Assembly: GCA_964431545.1 (NCBI GenBank)
Contig: CAYSLC010000098.1
Location: 1-19,516 of the forward strand
Direction of reading: 5' to 3'
From: CAYSLC01 sp964431545
GTDB lineage: Bacteria; Desulfobacterota; Desulfobacteria; Desulfobacterales; JAABSP01
Length of the DNA: 19,516 bases
In this document: in pieces, positions 7,375 to 14,904 of the stretch
Layout: every line of letters begins with the position of its first letter
Numbering within the stretch: the first letter of the stretch is position 1
Notes under the pieces: generated by a model
Seen by the model: the letters and a program-made list of their open reading frames with translations, nothing else
Told to the model about the DNA's origin: nothing
Databases searched by the model: none
Translations under genes and position numbers: made by a program

Positions 7375-9327
7375 CTACGCCTCTTTCGGTTTCTTGGTAT
7401 CCTCGGGCCGCTCGATGACGGGGGCGAGTTCCGGCGGCGAGACCTTCCGCACCGCGTCGTACTCGGGCGGACAGGCCACCACGCACTCCCCGCACTTGAC
7501 GCAAAGCTCCTGGTCGATGCCCTTCTTCCGGGTCCGGGTGGTGAAGACGGCGTCCACCGGGCAGCAGCCCACACAGGCGTCGCACCCCCGGGCGCACTTC
7601 TCCAGGTCGATATAGAAGGCGGTCAGGGGCCGACACATCATTCCGGGGCATCGTTTCTCGGCCACATGGGCCTCGTAGTCCTCCGGAAAGTAGTCGATGG
7701 AGGTGAGCACCGGGTTGGGGGCCGTGCGGCCCAACCCGCACAGGGAGCCCCCCTTGATATCCCGGCTCAGGCGCCGGAGTTGGGCCACGTCCCCCTCCCG
7801 GCCCTCCCCCTCGGTGATCCGCTCCAGGATCCCCAGGAGGTGGCGGGTGCCGATGCGGCAGAAGGTGCACTTGCCGCACGACTCCTTCTGGGTGAAGTCG
7901 AGGAAGTACCGGGAGACGTCCACGACACAGGTGTCCTGGTTCATCACCACCATGCCGCCGGAGCCCATCATGGCACCGGCCTCCTTGAGGGAGTCGAAAT
8001 CGATGGGGGTGTCGAGGAAGCTCTCGGGCAGGCACCCCCCGGATGGGCCGCCGATCTGGACCGCCTTGAACTTCTTTTTTTTGGCGATCCCGCCGCAGAT
8101 GTCGAAGATCAGGGTCCGGAGGGTGACGCCCATGGGGATCTCCACCAGGCCGGGATGGACCACATCCCCCACCACCGAGAAGATGGCGGTCCCCGGACTG
8201 TTCTCGGTGCCGATGGTCCGGAACCAGTCGGCCCCCTTTTCGATGATGGGCGGCACCGAGGCGAGGGTCTTGACGTTGTTGATCACCGTGGGATTCCCCG
8301 AAAGGCCCGCCACCACCGGATAGGGAGGGCGGTGGCGGGGCATGCCCCGGCCCCCTTCGATGGAGCGGATCAGGGCGGTCTCCTCGCCGCAGACAAAGGC
8401 CCCCGACCCCTGGAAAACCGATACCTCCAGGGAGAAGCCGGTCCCCAAAACCCCCTCCCCGAGAAGGCCATGCCCCCGGGCCTCCTCGATGGCCCGGGTG
8501 ATGATCCGGACGGCCAGGGGGTACTCGGCCCGGACGTAGACGATGGCCCGGCGGGCCCCCACGGCAAAGGCGCAGAGGATCATCCCCTCCAGGACCTGGT
8601 GGGGGTTGCTCTCCAAAAGGGTCCGGTCCATGTAGGCGCCGGGATCCCCCTCGTCGGCGTTGCAGATGACCACCTTGTCGTCTCCGCCGGCGGCAGCGGC
8701 GGCGGCCCACTTCCGGCCGGTGGGAAACCCGGCCCCTCCCCTGCCCCGGAGGCCCGAGGCCTCGATCCGGTCGAGGACCTCCCGGGGGGTCCCTTCCAGG
8801 GCTTCGGCCAGGGCCGCGTACCCGCCCTCGGCGATGTAGTCGTCGATCCGTTCGGGGTCGATGCGGCCGCATTTTTCCATGACCACCCGGGTCTCCTGGT
8901 TGAACCTGGGGAACTCCTGGACCGACGGGATCATCTCGTTGATCTCCGTGGCGCCGTAGACGTGCTCGAACCGCGGATCCCCCTCCTCTAAAAAGAGCTT
9001 GGTGAGCATCTTGGCCTTGCCCGCCGTGACCTCGTGGTAGAAGATGGGGGGGAACCCGCTGGCCGGGTGGTCGATGATCACCCACGGCTCCGCATAACAG
9101 TGGCCGATGCACCCCACCGGGTGGATGATCGCCTCGATGTTCCGCTGGGCCAGGGTCTCCTCGAAGGCCTGCCGGGTCTCCACGGCCCCGGAGGCGATGC
9201 CGCAGGTGGCCATGCCGATGTGGATCCGGGGCAGCGGGGACCCCTCGAACTCGGCCTTCTTCTCCTGGGCCGCCGACTTCAGCGCTTCATAGATCTCCTT
9301 GGGGGACCCGTTACTGCTGGGACTCAT
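7375..9327 (-). CDS. NuoF/HoxF/HydB-like NADH-binding flavoprotein with C-terminal ferredoxin domain
   Basis: The 650-aa flavoprotein should oxidise or reduce NAD(H) through FMN. The layout is a thioredoxin-like N-terminal domain (about 30-110), the NuoF core with the FMN/NADH glycine loop RGRGGAGFPTGRKW (about 194-207), and a [4Fe-4S] site at C484, C487, C490 and C530. The C-terminus is a two-cluster ferredoxin domain (about 575-622), the organisation of HydB-type subunits of electron-bifurcating enzymes. Two oddities stand out. The N-terminal domain has only C42, C73 and C77, one short of a usual [2Fe-2S] set. The first C-terminal cluster reads C578-x3-C582-x2-C585-x3-C589, not C-x2-C-x2-C-x3-C. 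The start at 9327 overlaps the NuoE-like gene by 17 nt, consistent with translational coupling. Confidence 0.92.
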   Translation of the reverse strand: MSPSSNGSPKEIYEALKSAAQEKKAEFEGSPLPRIHIGMATCGIASGAVETRQAFEETLAQRNIEAIIHPVGCIGHCYAEPWVIIDHPASGFPPIFYHEVTAGKAKMLTKLFLEEGDPRFEHVYGATEINEMIPSVQEFPRFNQETRVVMEKCGRIDPERIDDYIAEGGYAALAEALEGTPREVLDRIEASGLRGRGGAGFPTGRKWAAAAAAGGDDKVVICNADEGDPGAYMDRTLLESNPHQVLEGMILCAFAVGARRAIVYVRAEYPLAVRIITRAIEEARGHGLLGEGVLGTGFSLEVSVFQGSGAFVCGEETALIRSIEGGRGMPRHRPPYPVVAGLSGNPTVINNVKTLASVPPIIEKGADWFRTIGTENSPGTAIFSVVGDVVHPGLVEIPMGVTLRTLIFDICGGIAKKKKFKAVQIGGPSGGCLPESFLDTPIDFDSLKEAGAMMGSGGMVVMNQDTCVVDVSRYFLDFTQKESCGKCTFCRIGTRHLLGILERITEGEGREGDVAQLRRLSRDIKGGSLCGLGRTAPNPVLTSIDYFPEDYEAHVAEKRCPGMMCRPLTAFYIDLEKCARGCDACVGCCPVDAVFTTRTRKKGIDQELCVKCGECVVACPPEYDAVRKVSPPELAPVIERPEDTKKPKEA

Positions 9328-9847
9328 TTTTCAGCCTCTCCCTTTCCGCCTTCTCCCGCTCCACCTGAATTCGGGTGAGCAGCCCCTCCACCTTGCTGGG
9401 GGCCATGTGGCCGTGGACGGTCTCTCCGATCAGGGCCACCGGCGCCAGGGCGCAGCACCCCACGCAGGCCACCCGTTCGATGGAAAACTCTCGGTCCTCG
9501 GTGGTCTCCCCCTCCCGGATCCCGAGCTTCCGCTCGAAGTTCTCCAGGACGATATCCCCGGCCCGCACGTGGCAGGCGGTGCCGAGGCAGACCTTGATGG
9601 GATGCTTTCCCGGCGGATTGAACCGGAACTGGTTGTAGAAGGTGGCCACGCCGTAAACCTCGCCGGGGGAGATGCCGAGGTGGTCCGCCACCATCCGGAT
9701 CGCCTGGGGCGGGAGGTAGTGGTGGGCCTTCTGGATCATCTGCAGGATAGGGATCAAATTGCCCCGGTCCTTGTCGAACGTCCCCAGGCGGTCCTCCACC
9801 GCCGCGAGAACGGCCGCCTCCTCGGCCTGAATCTCCTCGTTCGCCAT
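9311..9847 (-). CDS. NuoE/HoxE/HydC-like 2Fe-2S subunit
   Basis: The 178-aa protein is the thioredoxin-fold [2Fe-2S] subunit that accompanies NuoF-type flavoproteins. Ligands follow the family pattern: C87 and C92 (CLGTAC), then C128 and C132 (CVGCC). Length is typical of the family at about 150-180 aa. The last 20 residues are charged and helical. The ATG at 9847 has GGAGG about 11 nt upstream. It opens the NuoE-NuoF-HoxU set, 17 nt after the cyclic-nucleotide-fold gene. No hydrogenase or formate dehydrogenase catalytic subunit lies in the window, so the physiological partner remains open. Confidence 0.92.
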   Translation of the reverse strand: MANEEIQAEEAAVLAAVEDRLGTFDKDRGNLIPILQMIQKAHHYLPPQAIRMVADHLGISPGEVYGVATFYNQFRFNPPGKHPIKVCLGTACHVRAGDIVLENFERKLGIREGETTEDREFSIERVACVGCCALAPVALIGETVHGHMAPSKVEGLLTRIQVEREKAERERLKNESQQ

Positions 9848-9864
9848 CTGTTGTCCGTCCTCCG

Positions 9865-10332
9865 TCAGATCTTTTCCAGGGCCCCGTAGGCCGCCTGGAT
9901 CCGGTCCCTGAGCAGAAAACAGAACCGCTCCATCACCTGGAACCCGAGGTCGGTATTGGAGACCATCACGTTCCGCAGGTCGGACCCCTTCATCACCACC
10001 ACCCGGGTGGGTTTCTGACAGACGGCGGAGGACATGAGCACATGGGGCTCCCCCAGGAGGGTCGACCAGCAGCCGAGCACCCGACCCTTGCCCAAGGCCT
10101 CGATGACCACGCTCCCCTTGCGCTGCCCCATGTCCATGGAGCGCTCCAGATTGATCTTGCCCTGGGCGACCACGTAAAGGTGCTCGCCGAAATCCCCCTG
10201 CTGGAAGACGTACTCTCCGATGTCGAACCCCTCCATGCGGCAGAGGCCGACGATGTCCTTCAGGTTTTCCTTTTCAAACCCCCGGAAGAACTCACTCCCC
10301 TCCAGGGCCGCTTCGATCTGTTCGCGATCCAT
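9865..10332 (-). CDS. Stand-alone cyclic-nucleotide-binding-fold protein without DNA-binding domain
   Basis: The 155-aa protein has the Crp/CAP_ED double-stranded beta-helix fold: an N-terminal helix with SEFFRGFEKENL (about 13-24), the hairpin segment GEYVFQQGDFGEHLYVVAQG (about 39-58), and a C-terminal helix (about 128-152). No helix-turn-helix follows, so it is not a Crp/Fnr transcription factor. In canonical binders the phosphate cassette has an FGE motif and an Arg that contacts the cyclic phosphate. Here that region reads LGCWSTLLGEPHVLMSSAV (about 86-104), with neither FGE nor the Arg, so it may bind another ligand or act as a protein-protein module. The ATG at 10332 with AAGGGAG upstream is preferred over a start at 10383 that would overlap the preceding gene. 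Confidence 0.82.
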   Translation of the reverse strand: MDREQIEAALEGSEFFRGFEKENLKDIVGLCRMEGFDIGEYVFQQGDFGEHLYVVAQGKINLERSMDMGQRKGSVVIEALGKGRVLGCWSTLLGEPHVLMSSAVCQKPTRVVVMKGSDLRNVMVSNTDLGFQVMERFCFLLRDRIQAAYGALEKI

Positions 10333-10369
10333 GGCTCGCTCCCTTTGATCGTTGGTGGGTGGGCCGGCA

Positions 10370-12244
10370 TCAGGCCAACTCATTGAACTTGCAGCTCAAC
10401 AGCACCATATCCTCGTCGAAGGTGGTCCTCACCTTATAGGGCAGGGACTTGAAGAGCTTGATCATCCCCTGGTTCTCGGGGGCCGTATAGGCCATCAGAC
10501 CGGAGATCCCGTTCTCCCGGGCCGCGTCGGCCAGTTTGTGGATCAGAATCCCGCCGAGCCCCTTGCCCTGGTACCCGCGGCTGACGGAGAAGGCGACCTC
10601 CGCCATGTTCTTGGCCGGATCGAGCAGGTATTCCCCCACGGCGACCACCTCGCCGAAACCGAACTCCCCCACCAGGGCCACCAGGGTCAGATCCTCCACG
10701 TAATCGATCTGCAGCATGTCTTCCACGTCGTCCCGGAGGAAACTGGTCTTCTCGTGGAAGAACCTGGAAACGATATCATCTTTATCGAGGTTGTAAAAGT
10801 GTTCCTGGATCCGCCGCTCGTCCACCGGCTTGATGGGGCGGATGGTCACCGACTCGCCGTCGATCCTCCGGGTCTCCTCCAGACGGGCCGGATAGACCCC
10901 TTGAATCGATTCGGAGAGGGTCCGCTCCTCTCCCAAAAGGCCCATCCGCTTGGCCTCGTGGAAGAGTTCGTCCCGGAAGTCGGGATGGGAGATGCTGATC
11001 ATGGCCATGGCGCGCTCCTGGAGGCTCTTGCCGAAAAGATTGACGGCGCCGTATTCGGTGACCACGTGGTGGACGTCCCCCCGGGGGATCACCACGGCGG
11101 TGTCCCCGAGCATGGGGACGATCCGGCTCTGTTTGGCGTCGGGGGTGGTGCTGGTCAGCATGATGATCGATTTCCCCCCCGGACTCTGTCCCGCCCCCCG
11201 CACGAAATCGGACATCCCGGTGACGCCGGAAAAATGGTTCTGGGGCAGGGCGTCCGCGGCCACTTGGCCCGTGAGGTCCATGGCCATGGCCACGTTCATG
11301 GCCACCATCTTGTTGTGCCGGGCGATGACGGAGGGATCATTGACGTAGTCGGAGGGGTGGAAATCGATGGACGGATTGTCGTGGAGGAACTCGTAGAGCA
11401 CCTCGGAGCCGATGGCGCCGCTGGCCACCAGCTTCCCCTCGTTGAACCCCTTCTTCCAGTTGGTGATCACCCCCCGGGCCACCAGGTGCATGATGTCGTC
11501 GGTGAGGTACTGGGTGTGGACCCCCAGGTCGTTCTTGTCGGCCAGCGCCAGCAGGGTGGCCTGGGAGGTGACCCCCAGGCTGATCTGGATGGTGGAGCCG
11601 TCGTCCACGAAGCGGGCGATCTGGCGTCCGATGGCATTGGCGGTCTCCAGCTCCGGAAGCTTGTCGATGGTGAGGACCTCCTCCTCGTGTTCGACGATGA
11701 TGTCCACGTCGTTGACGTGGATGAAGCTCTGGCCCAGGGTCCGGGGCATCCTCGGATTGACCTGGGCGATGACAACGTCGGCGGAGAGGGCGGCGGCCAG
11801 GGTGATGTCCACGGAGATCCCCAGGCTCATCCAGCCGAAGTCGTCGGGCGGACAGACCTGGATCAGGGCCACGTGGATGGGCAGCATCCGGCTTTTGAAG
11901 AGGCGCGGCACCGCCGAGAGGTTGACGGGGGTGATGAACCGCATCCCTTCCTGGAGGCGGCTCGACTTGCCCGACCCCAGATAGAAGGACCGGACATTGA
12001 TGCTCTGACTCTTGGTCTTGTCGGCGATCAGCGTCAGCGGAGCGCTCTCCAGCGCCAGCAGGCGGACGATCTCCAGGTCCGTGAAGATGTTGGAGACCTG
12101 GGAGAGCGCCTTGACCAGGTGCTGGGGCTCTCCGCAGGAGGATCCGATGAAGATCCGCTGTCCCGCCTTGATCCGGCGCACGGCCTTCTCGGCGGTCTTT
12201 CTCTTTTCGACGTAATTGTCGGCCCAATAGCTGGTGGCGGCCAT
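10370..12244 (-). CDS. Acetyl-CoA hydrolase/transferase-like protein fused to a GNAT acetyltransferase
   Basis: The 624-aa protein has two domains. Residues 1 to about 455 resemble the acetyl-CoA hydrolase / 4-hydroxybutyrate CoA-transferase family, with a segment GVTGMSDFVRGAGQ (about 340-353) at the place of the family's GGxGGQxDF loop. The catalytic Glu of class I CoA-transferases normally falls in a stretch like HTE(M/V)xxD; here it reads HTQYLTDD, with Gln at 245. Residues about 465-624 are a GNAT domain with the acetyl-CoA-binding motif RGYQGKGLGG (about 556-565). It may acetylate protein lysines, with the first domain sensing or supplying an acyl-CoA; this is inference. The ATG at 12244 follows AGAGGA by 6 nt. 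It leads the operon, 37 nt before the cyclic-nucleotide-fold gene. Confidence 0.87.
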   Translation of the reverse strand: MAATSYWADNYVEKRKTAEKAVRRIKAGQRIFIGSSCGEPQHLVKALSQVSNIFTDLEIVRLLALESAPLTLIADKTKSQSINVRSFYLGSGKSSRLQEGMRFITPVNLSAVPRLFKSRMLPIHVALIQVCPPDDFGWMSLGISVDITLAAALSADVVIAQVNPRMPRTLGQSFIHVNDVDIIVEHEEEVLTIDKLPELETANAIGRQIARFVDDGSTIQISLGVTSQATLLALADKNDLGVHTQYLTDDIMHLVARGVITNWKKGFNEGKLVASGAIGSEVLYEFLHDNPSIDFHPSDYVNDPSVIARHNKMVAMNVAMAMDLTGQVAADALPQNHFSGVTGMSDFVRGAGQSPGGKSIIMLTSTTPDAKQSRIVPMLGDTAVVIPRGDVHHVVTEYGAVNLFGKSLQERAMAMISISHPDFRDELFHEAKRMGLLGEERTLSESIQGVYPARLEETRRIDGESVTIRPIKPVDERRIQEHFYNLDKDDIVSRFFHEKTSFLRDDVEDMLQIDYVEDLTLVALVGEFGFGEVVAVGEYLLDPAKNMAEVAFSVSRGYQGKGLGGILIHKLADAARENGISGLMAYTAPENQGMIKLFKSLPYKVRTTFDEDMVLLSCKFNELA

Positions 12245-12292
12245 GGAAATCCTCTGTCGTACCCTGAAGGTTGAAGCAATATGAGCGAAAAT

Positions 12293-12304
12293 GGTACATG
12301 TACC
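12293..12304. promoter_or_regulatory. 12-bp perfect palindrome upstream of the CoA-transferase/GNAT gene
   Basis: GGTACATGTACC is a perfect palindrome centred about 54 nt upstream of the ATG at 12244. A weak minus-strand promoter can be drawn over it (TTGCGA at 12325-12320, 17 nt spacer, TACATG at 12302-12297), which would place the palindrome on the -10 element as a repressor site would be. The promoter assignment is tentative. In the rest of the 12245-12585 intergenic region the only other signal I see is the plus-strand promoter. Confidence 0.35.
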
Positions 12305-12424
12305 GCATCCGGATCGCTTTCGCAAGACAAGATCGACGGAAGCCGGCCCGCGGGCGTCGTCTCCCGATCCCGGCCGCCGCCCCGGAGGCATGGTCTCCAC
12401 GGGCGGAAATGGCGGCGGAAATGA

Positions 12425-12453
12425 TTGACAAGCCCTTTCCAACTCAATAATAT
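12425..12453 (+). promoter_or_regulatory. Sigma-70-type promoter for the zinc-ribbon / ppiD operon
   Basis: TTGACA (12425-12430) and TAATAT (12448-12453) are separated by 17 nt, a near-consensus arrangement inside a locally AT-rich patch of otherwise GC-rich DNA. Transcription would begin near 12460, about 125 nt before the ATG at 12586. Confidence 0.65.
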
Positions 12454-12585
12454 ATATCCATTTAACAGGTGGCTGATTTCGGCCCGAGACGGACGGCGCC
12501 CCCGGATCACGGGCCGCCGGGCGGCGAACGCTCAAGATGGCCGGGGGTATATCCGGGAGATAACAAGGATAAAAAGAGGTCGGGG

Positions 12586-12834
12586 ATGAATTTCGAAGAT
12601 CTGTTTGGAGATCCCACGCCGTACGGCCGGGGTCCCGCCGAGGGGGCCGATGCGTTCAGGGAGCTGGACGCCACCTCCCTGTACTGCCCCCGCTGCCGGG
12701 AGGCCGTGCCCGTCCGGAAGCACCTGCTGCTGGTCCTCCCGGACGGAGACAAATATGAATACCGGTGCGCCTATTGCGCCGAGTCCGTGGGGATGAAGAT
12801 CGACCGCAAACCGCCCATGCCCCTCATCGTCTGA
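12586..12834 (+). CDS. Small zinc-ribbon protein of unknown function
   Basis: The 82-aa soluble protein begins MNFEDLFGDPTPYGRGP and contains two CxxC pairs, C34/C37 (CPRC) and C61/C64 (CAYC), spaced as in a zinc ribbon. No signal peptide or membrane segment is seen. I do not recognise a specific function. The frame is open back to 12469, but the ATG at 12586 has a GAGG ribosome site at good spacing and begins the coherent protein. It is the first gene after the promoter at 12425-12453 and lies 117 nt before ppiD. That 117-nt gap is GC-rich and holds no feature I can support. Confidence 0.72.
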   Translation: MNFEDLFGDPTPYGRGPAEGADAFRELDATSLYCPRCREAVPVRKHLLLVLPDGDKYEYRCAYCAESVGMKIDRKPPMPLIV

Positions 12835-12951
12835 CCGCCGGCCCGGGGCGGCCTTGGCCTGTAAAAGGACGCCCGCTCCCCGGATTCCGCCGTCCGTACC
12901 GCTGGGAACCAGCCTGAACCGAACGTCCAACCACAATCGAGGTGAACCCGA

Positions 12952-14838
12952 ATGCTCAGAATGATGCGCGAACATGCCACGAGTTGGTTTATCAAGATCA
13001 TCCTCGGCGCCATCGTAATCGTCTTCGTCCTTTGGGGGGTCGGAAATTACGGCGCCCAGCGGGAGAGCCGCGTGGCGTTGGTCAACGGCCAGCCCATCAC
13101 CGTGGACGAATACCGCGGCGCCTATAACAATCTCATGGAGCGGTACCGTCAGCTCTACGGGGAGAACTTCAACAACGACATGATCAAGATGCTCAATCTG
13201 GAGCAGCAGGCCCTGGACAGCCTCATCGACCAGAGGCTTCTGCTCCAGGAGGCGGAGAGCCTCGACTTCCGGGTCTCCGACGAGGAGCTGGCGGCGGCGA
13301 TCCGGAACTTCGAGGCGTTCCAGCGGGACGGCCGGTTCGACCGGCGCCTTTATCTCAACCTTTTGAGCCGCAACCGCCTCACCCCGGAGACCTTCGAGGT
13401 CAACCAGCGCCAGGCCCTCCTCGCCGAAAAGGTCCGGTCCTTTATTATGGACAGCGTCAAGGTCTCGGAAAACGAGGCGTTCGAGTACTATCAATGGAAC
13501 AACGCCACCATGAAACTCGACTACGTCCTCTTTGAACCGTCCCGCTACGAGGACATCGAGCCCACCGATGCCGAGACCGAGGCCCACTACGAAGAGAACA
13601 AGGAGAACTACAAGACCGATCCCATGGTCAAGGTGCAGTACCTCCGGTTCCCGGCCGAGGATTTCGTGGACCGGGTGGAGGTCCCCGAGGAGGAGATCGA
13701 GGCGTACTACATGGAGAATCCGGAGGCGTTCGAGTCACCCAAGACCGTGGAGGCGCGCCACATCCTCATCAAGACCGGGGAGGCGGATCCCCCGGAGGTG
13801 GTGGAAGAGAAGAAGTCGAGGGCCCTGGAGATCATGGAGAAGGCCCGTTCCGGCGAGGATTTCGCGGAGCTGGCCAAAGCCCACTCCGAAGGCCCCTCCA
13901 AGGAGAAGGGCGGGCTGCTGGGGGCGTTCAAGCGGGAGGACATGGTCAAACCGTTCTCGGACAAGGCGTTCTCCATGGCGCCGGGGGAGATCAGCGAACC
14001 GGTGCTCACCCAGTTCGGCTGGCATATCATCAAAGTGGAGAAGGTCAACGAGGCGTCGACCACCCCCCTGGAGGAGGCCGAGGAGACCATCCGGAAGCGG
14101 CTCGCCCGGGACCGCGCCGACATCCTCGCCTATGACGAGGCCGAATCGGTCTTCATGGCCGCCTACGAGGGGGACGATCTGGGGGAGCTGGCCGAGGCCC
14201 GGGACCTGGATCTGACGTCCACCGATTTCCTCACCCGATCCGGGACCGTAAAAGGGGTCGGCGATTCACGGGCGTTCCTCTCCGCCGCCTTCGAGCTTCC
14301 GGTGATGGAGATCAGCGACATCAAGGACCTGAAGGATGGGTACTACCTCCTCCAGGTCACCGAAAAGATCGAGGCCGAGACGGCGGATCTGGCGGATGTC
14401 CGGGCCGAAGTCAAGGCCGACCTCGTCTCGAAACGGCGGATGGAAAGGGCCGAGGCCGAAGCCGAGGCGCTGCTCAAGGCGGTCCGGGAAAAGGACGCGA
14501 CCCTGTCGGAGGCCGCCGAGATCTCCGGGCTGACCCTCCGGACCACCGAGCCCTTCAAGCGGCAGGACGCGATCCCCGGCATCGGGTACGAGCGGGAGAT
14601 CGCCCGGAAGGCGTTCGAACTCTCCCCGGAAAAGAAGTACCCCCAGGCGCCGCTGAAGGGCCGGAAAGGGTACTACGTGATCGCCTTCAACGAACGAAAA
14701 GCGCCGGACACCGAGGCCTTCAAGGCGGAGGAGACGGAGGTCCGGGATCGGCTGCTGCAGCAAAAACGGGTCCGAACCTTCAACACGTGGCTCGCCCAGG
14801 TCAAGAGCCGGAGCGAAATCGAGCGCCTGACCAACTGA
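12952..14838 (+). CDS. ppiD: Membrane-anchored periplasmic peptidyl-prolyl isomerase / chaperone (PpiD-like)
   Basis: The 628-aa protein is a PpiD-type SurA_N/parvulin chaperone that helps proteins emerging from the Sec translocon to fold. One N-terminal membrane helix (about residues 13-31, FIKIILGAIVIVFVLWGVG) anchors it with the bulk in the periplasm. The SurA_N-like helical region spans about 35-180. A parvulin domain lies at about 265-365 (VEARHILIK to FGWHIIKVEKV) with the family's GGxLGxF-type segment GGLLGAFKREDM. The C-terminal part (about 370-628) resembles the second, non-catalytic portion of PpiD. The ATG at 12952 has GAGGTG upstream. Length matches E. coli PpiD (623 aa). Confidence 0.92.
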   Translation: MLRMMREHATSWFIKIILGAIVIVFVLWGVGNYGAQRESRVALVNGQPITVDEYRGAYNNLMERYRQLYGENFNNDMIKMLNLEQQALDSLIDQRLLLQEAESLDFRVSDEELAAAIRNFEAFQRDGRFDRRLYLNLLSRNRLTPETFEVNQRQALLAEKVRSFIMDSVKVSENEAFEYYQWNNATMKLDYVLFEPSRYEDIEPTDAETEAHYEENKENYKTDPMVKVQYLRFPAEDFVDRVEVPEEEIEAYYMENPEAFESPKTVEARHILIKTGEADPPEVVEEKKSRALEIMEKARSGEDFAELAKAHSEGPSKEKGGLLGAFKREDMVKPFSDKAFSMAPGEISEPVLTQFGWHIIKVEKVNEASTTPLEEAEETIRKRLARDRADILAYDEAESVFMAAYEGDDLGELAEARDLDLTSTDFLTRSGTVKGVGDSRAFLSAAFELPVMEISDIKDLKDGYYLLQVTEKIEAETADLADVRAEVKADLVSKRRMERAEAEAEALLKAVREKDATLSEAAEISGLTLRTTEPFKRQDAIPGIGYEREIARKAFELSPEKKYPQAPLKGRKGYYVIAFNERKAPDTEAFKAEETEVRDRLLQQKRVRTFNTWLAQVKSRSEIERLTN

Positions 14839-14848
14839 GCCGGCGCAT

Positions 14849-14879
14849 GACGGCCCCGGCCGAGCCCGCCGCGGCCGTC
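14849..14879. other. Stem-loop between ppiD and the small zinc-ribbon gene
   Basis: A 7-bp inverted repeat GACGGCC / GGCCGTC is separated by 17 GC-rich nt in the 66-nt gap after ppiD. There is no T-run, so it is not an intrinsic terminator of the usual kind. It could partially attenuate transcription or protect an mRNA end, or be chance in GC-rich sequence. Confidence 0.3.
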
Positions 14880-14904
14880 GGCCGGAAATGATAGGAGGAG
14901 CGAT

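Noticed and set aside
7285..8991. 568-codon plus-strand frame opposite the NuoF-like gene, and a 582-codon alternative minus frame at 7364-9112
   Set aside because: Both are shadows caused by high GC at third positions; neither shows a conserved motif, whereas the NuoF-like frame carries all FMN, NADH and Fe-S motifs.
12245..12535. N-terminal extension of the CoA-transferase/GNAT gene by 97 residues
   Set aside because: The extension has no domain, covers the intergenic promoters and lacks a ribosome site; the ATG at 12244 has one.
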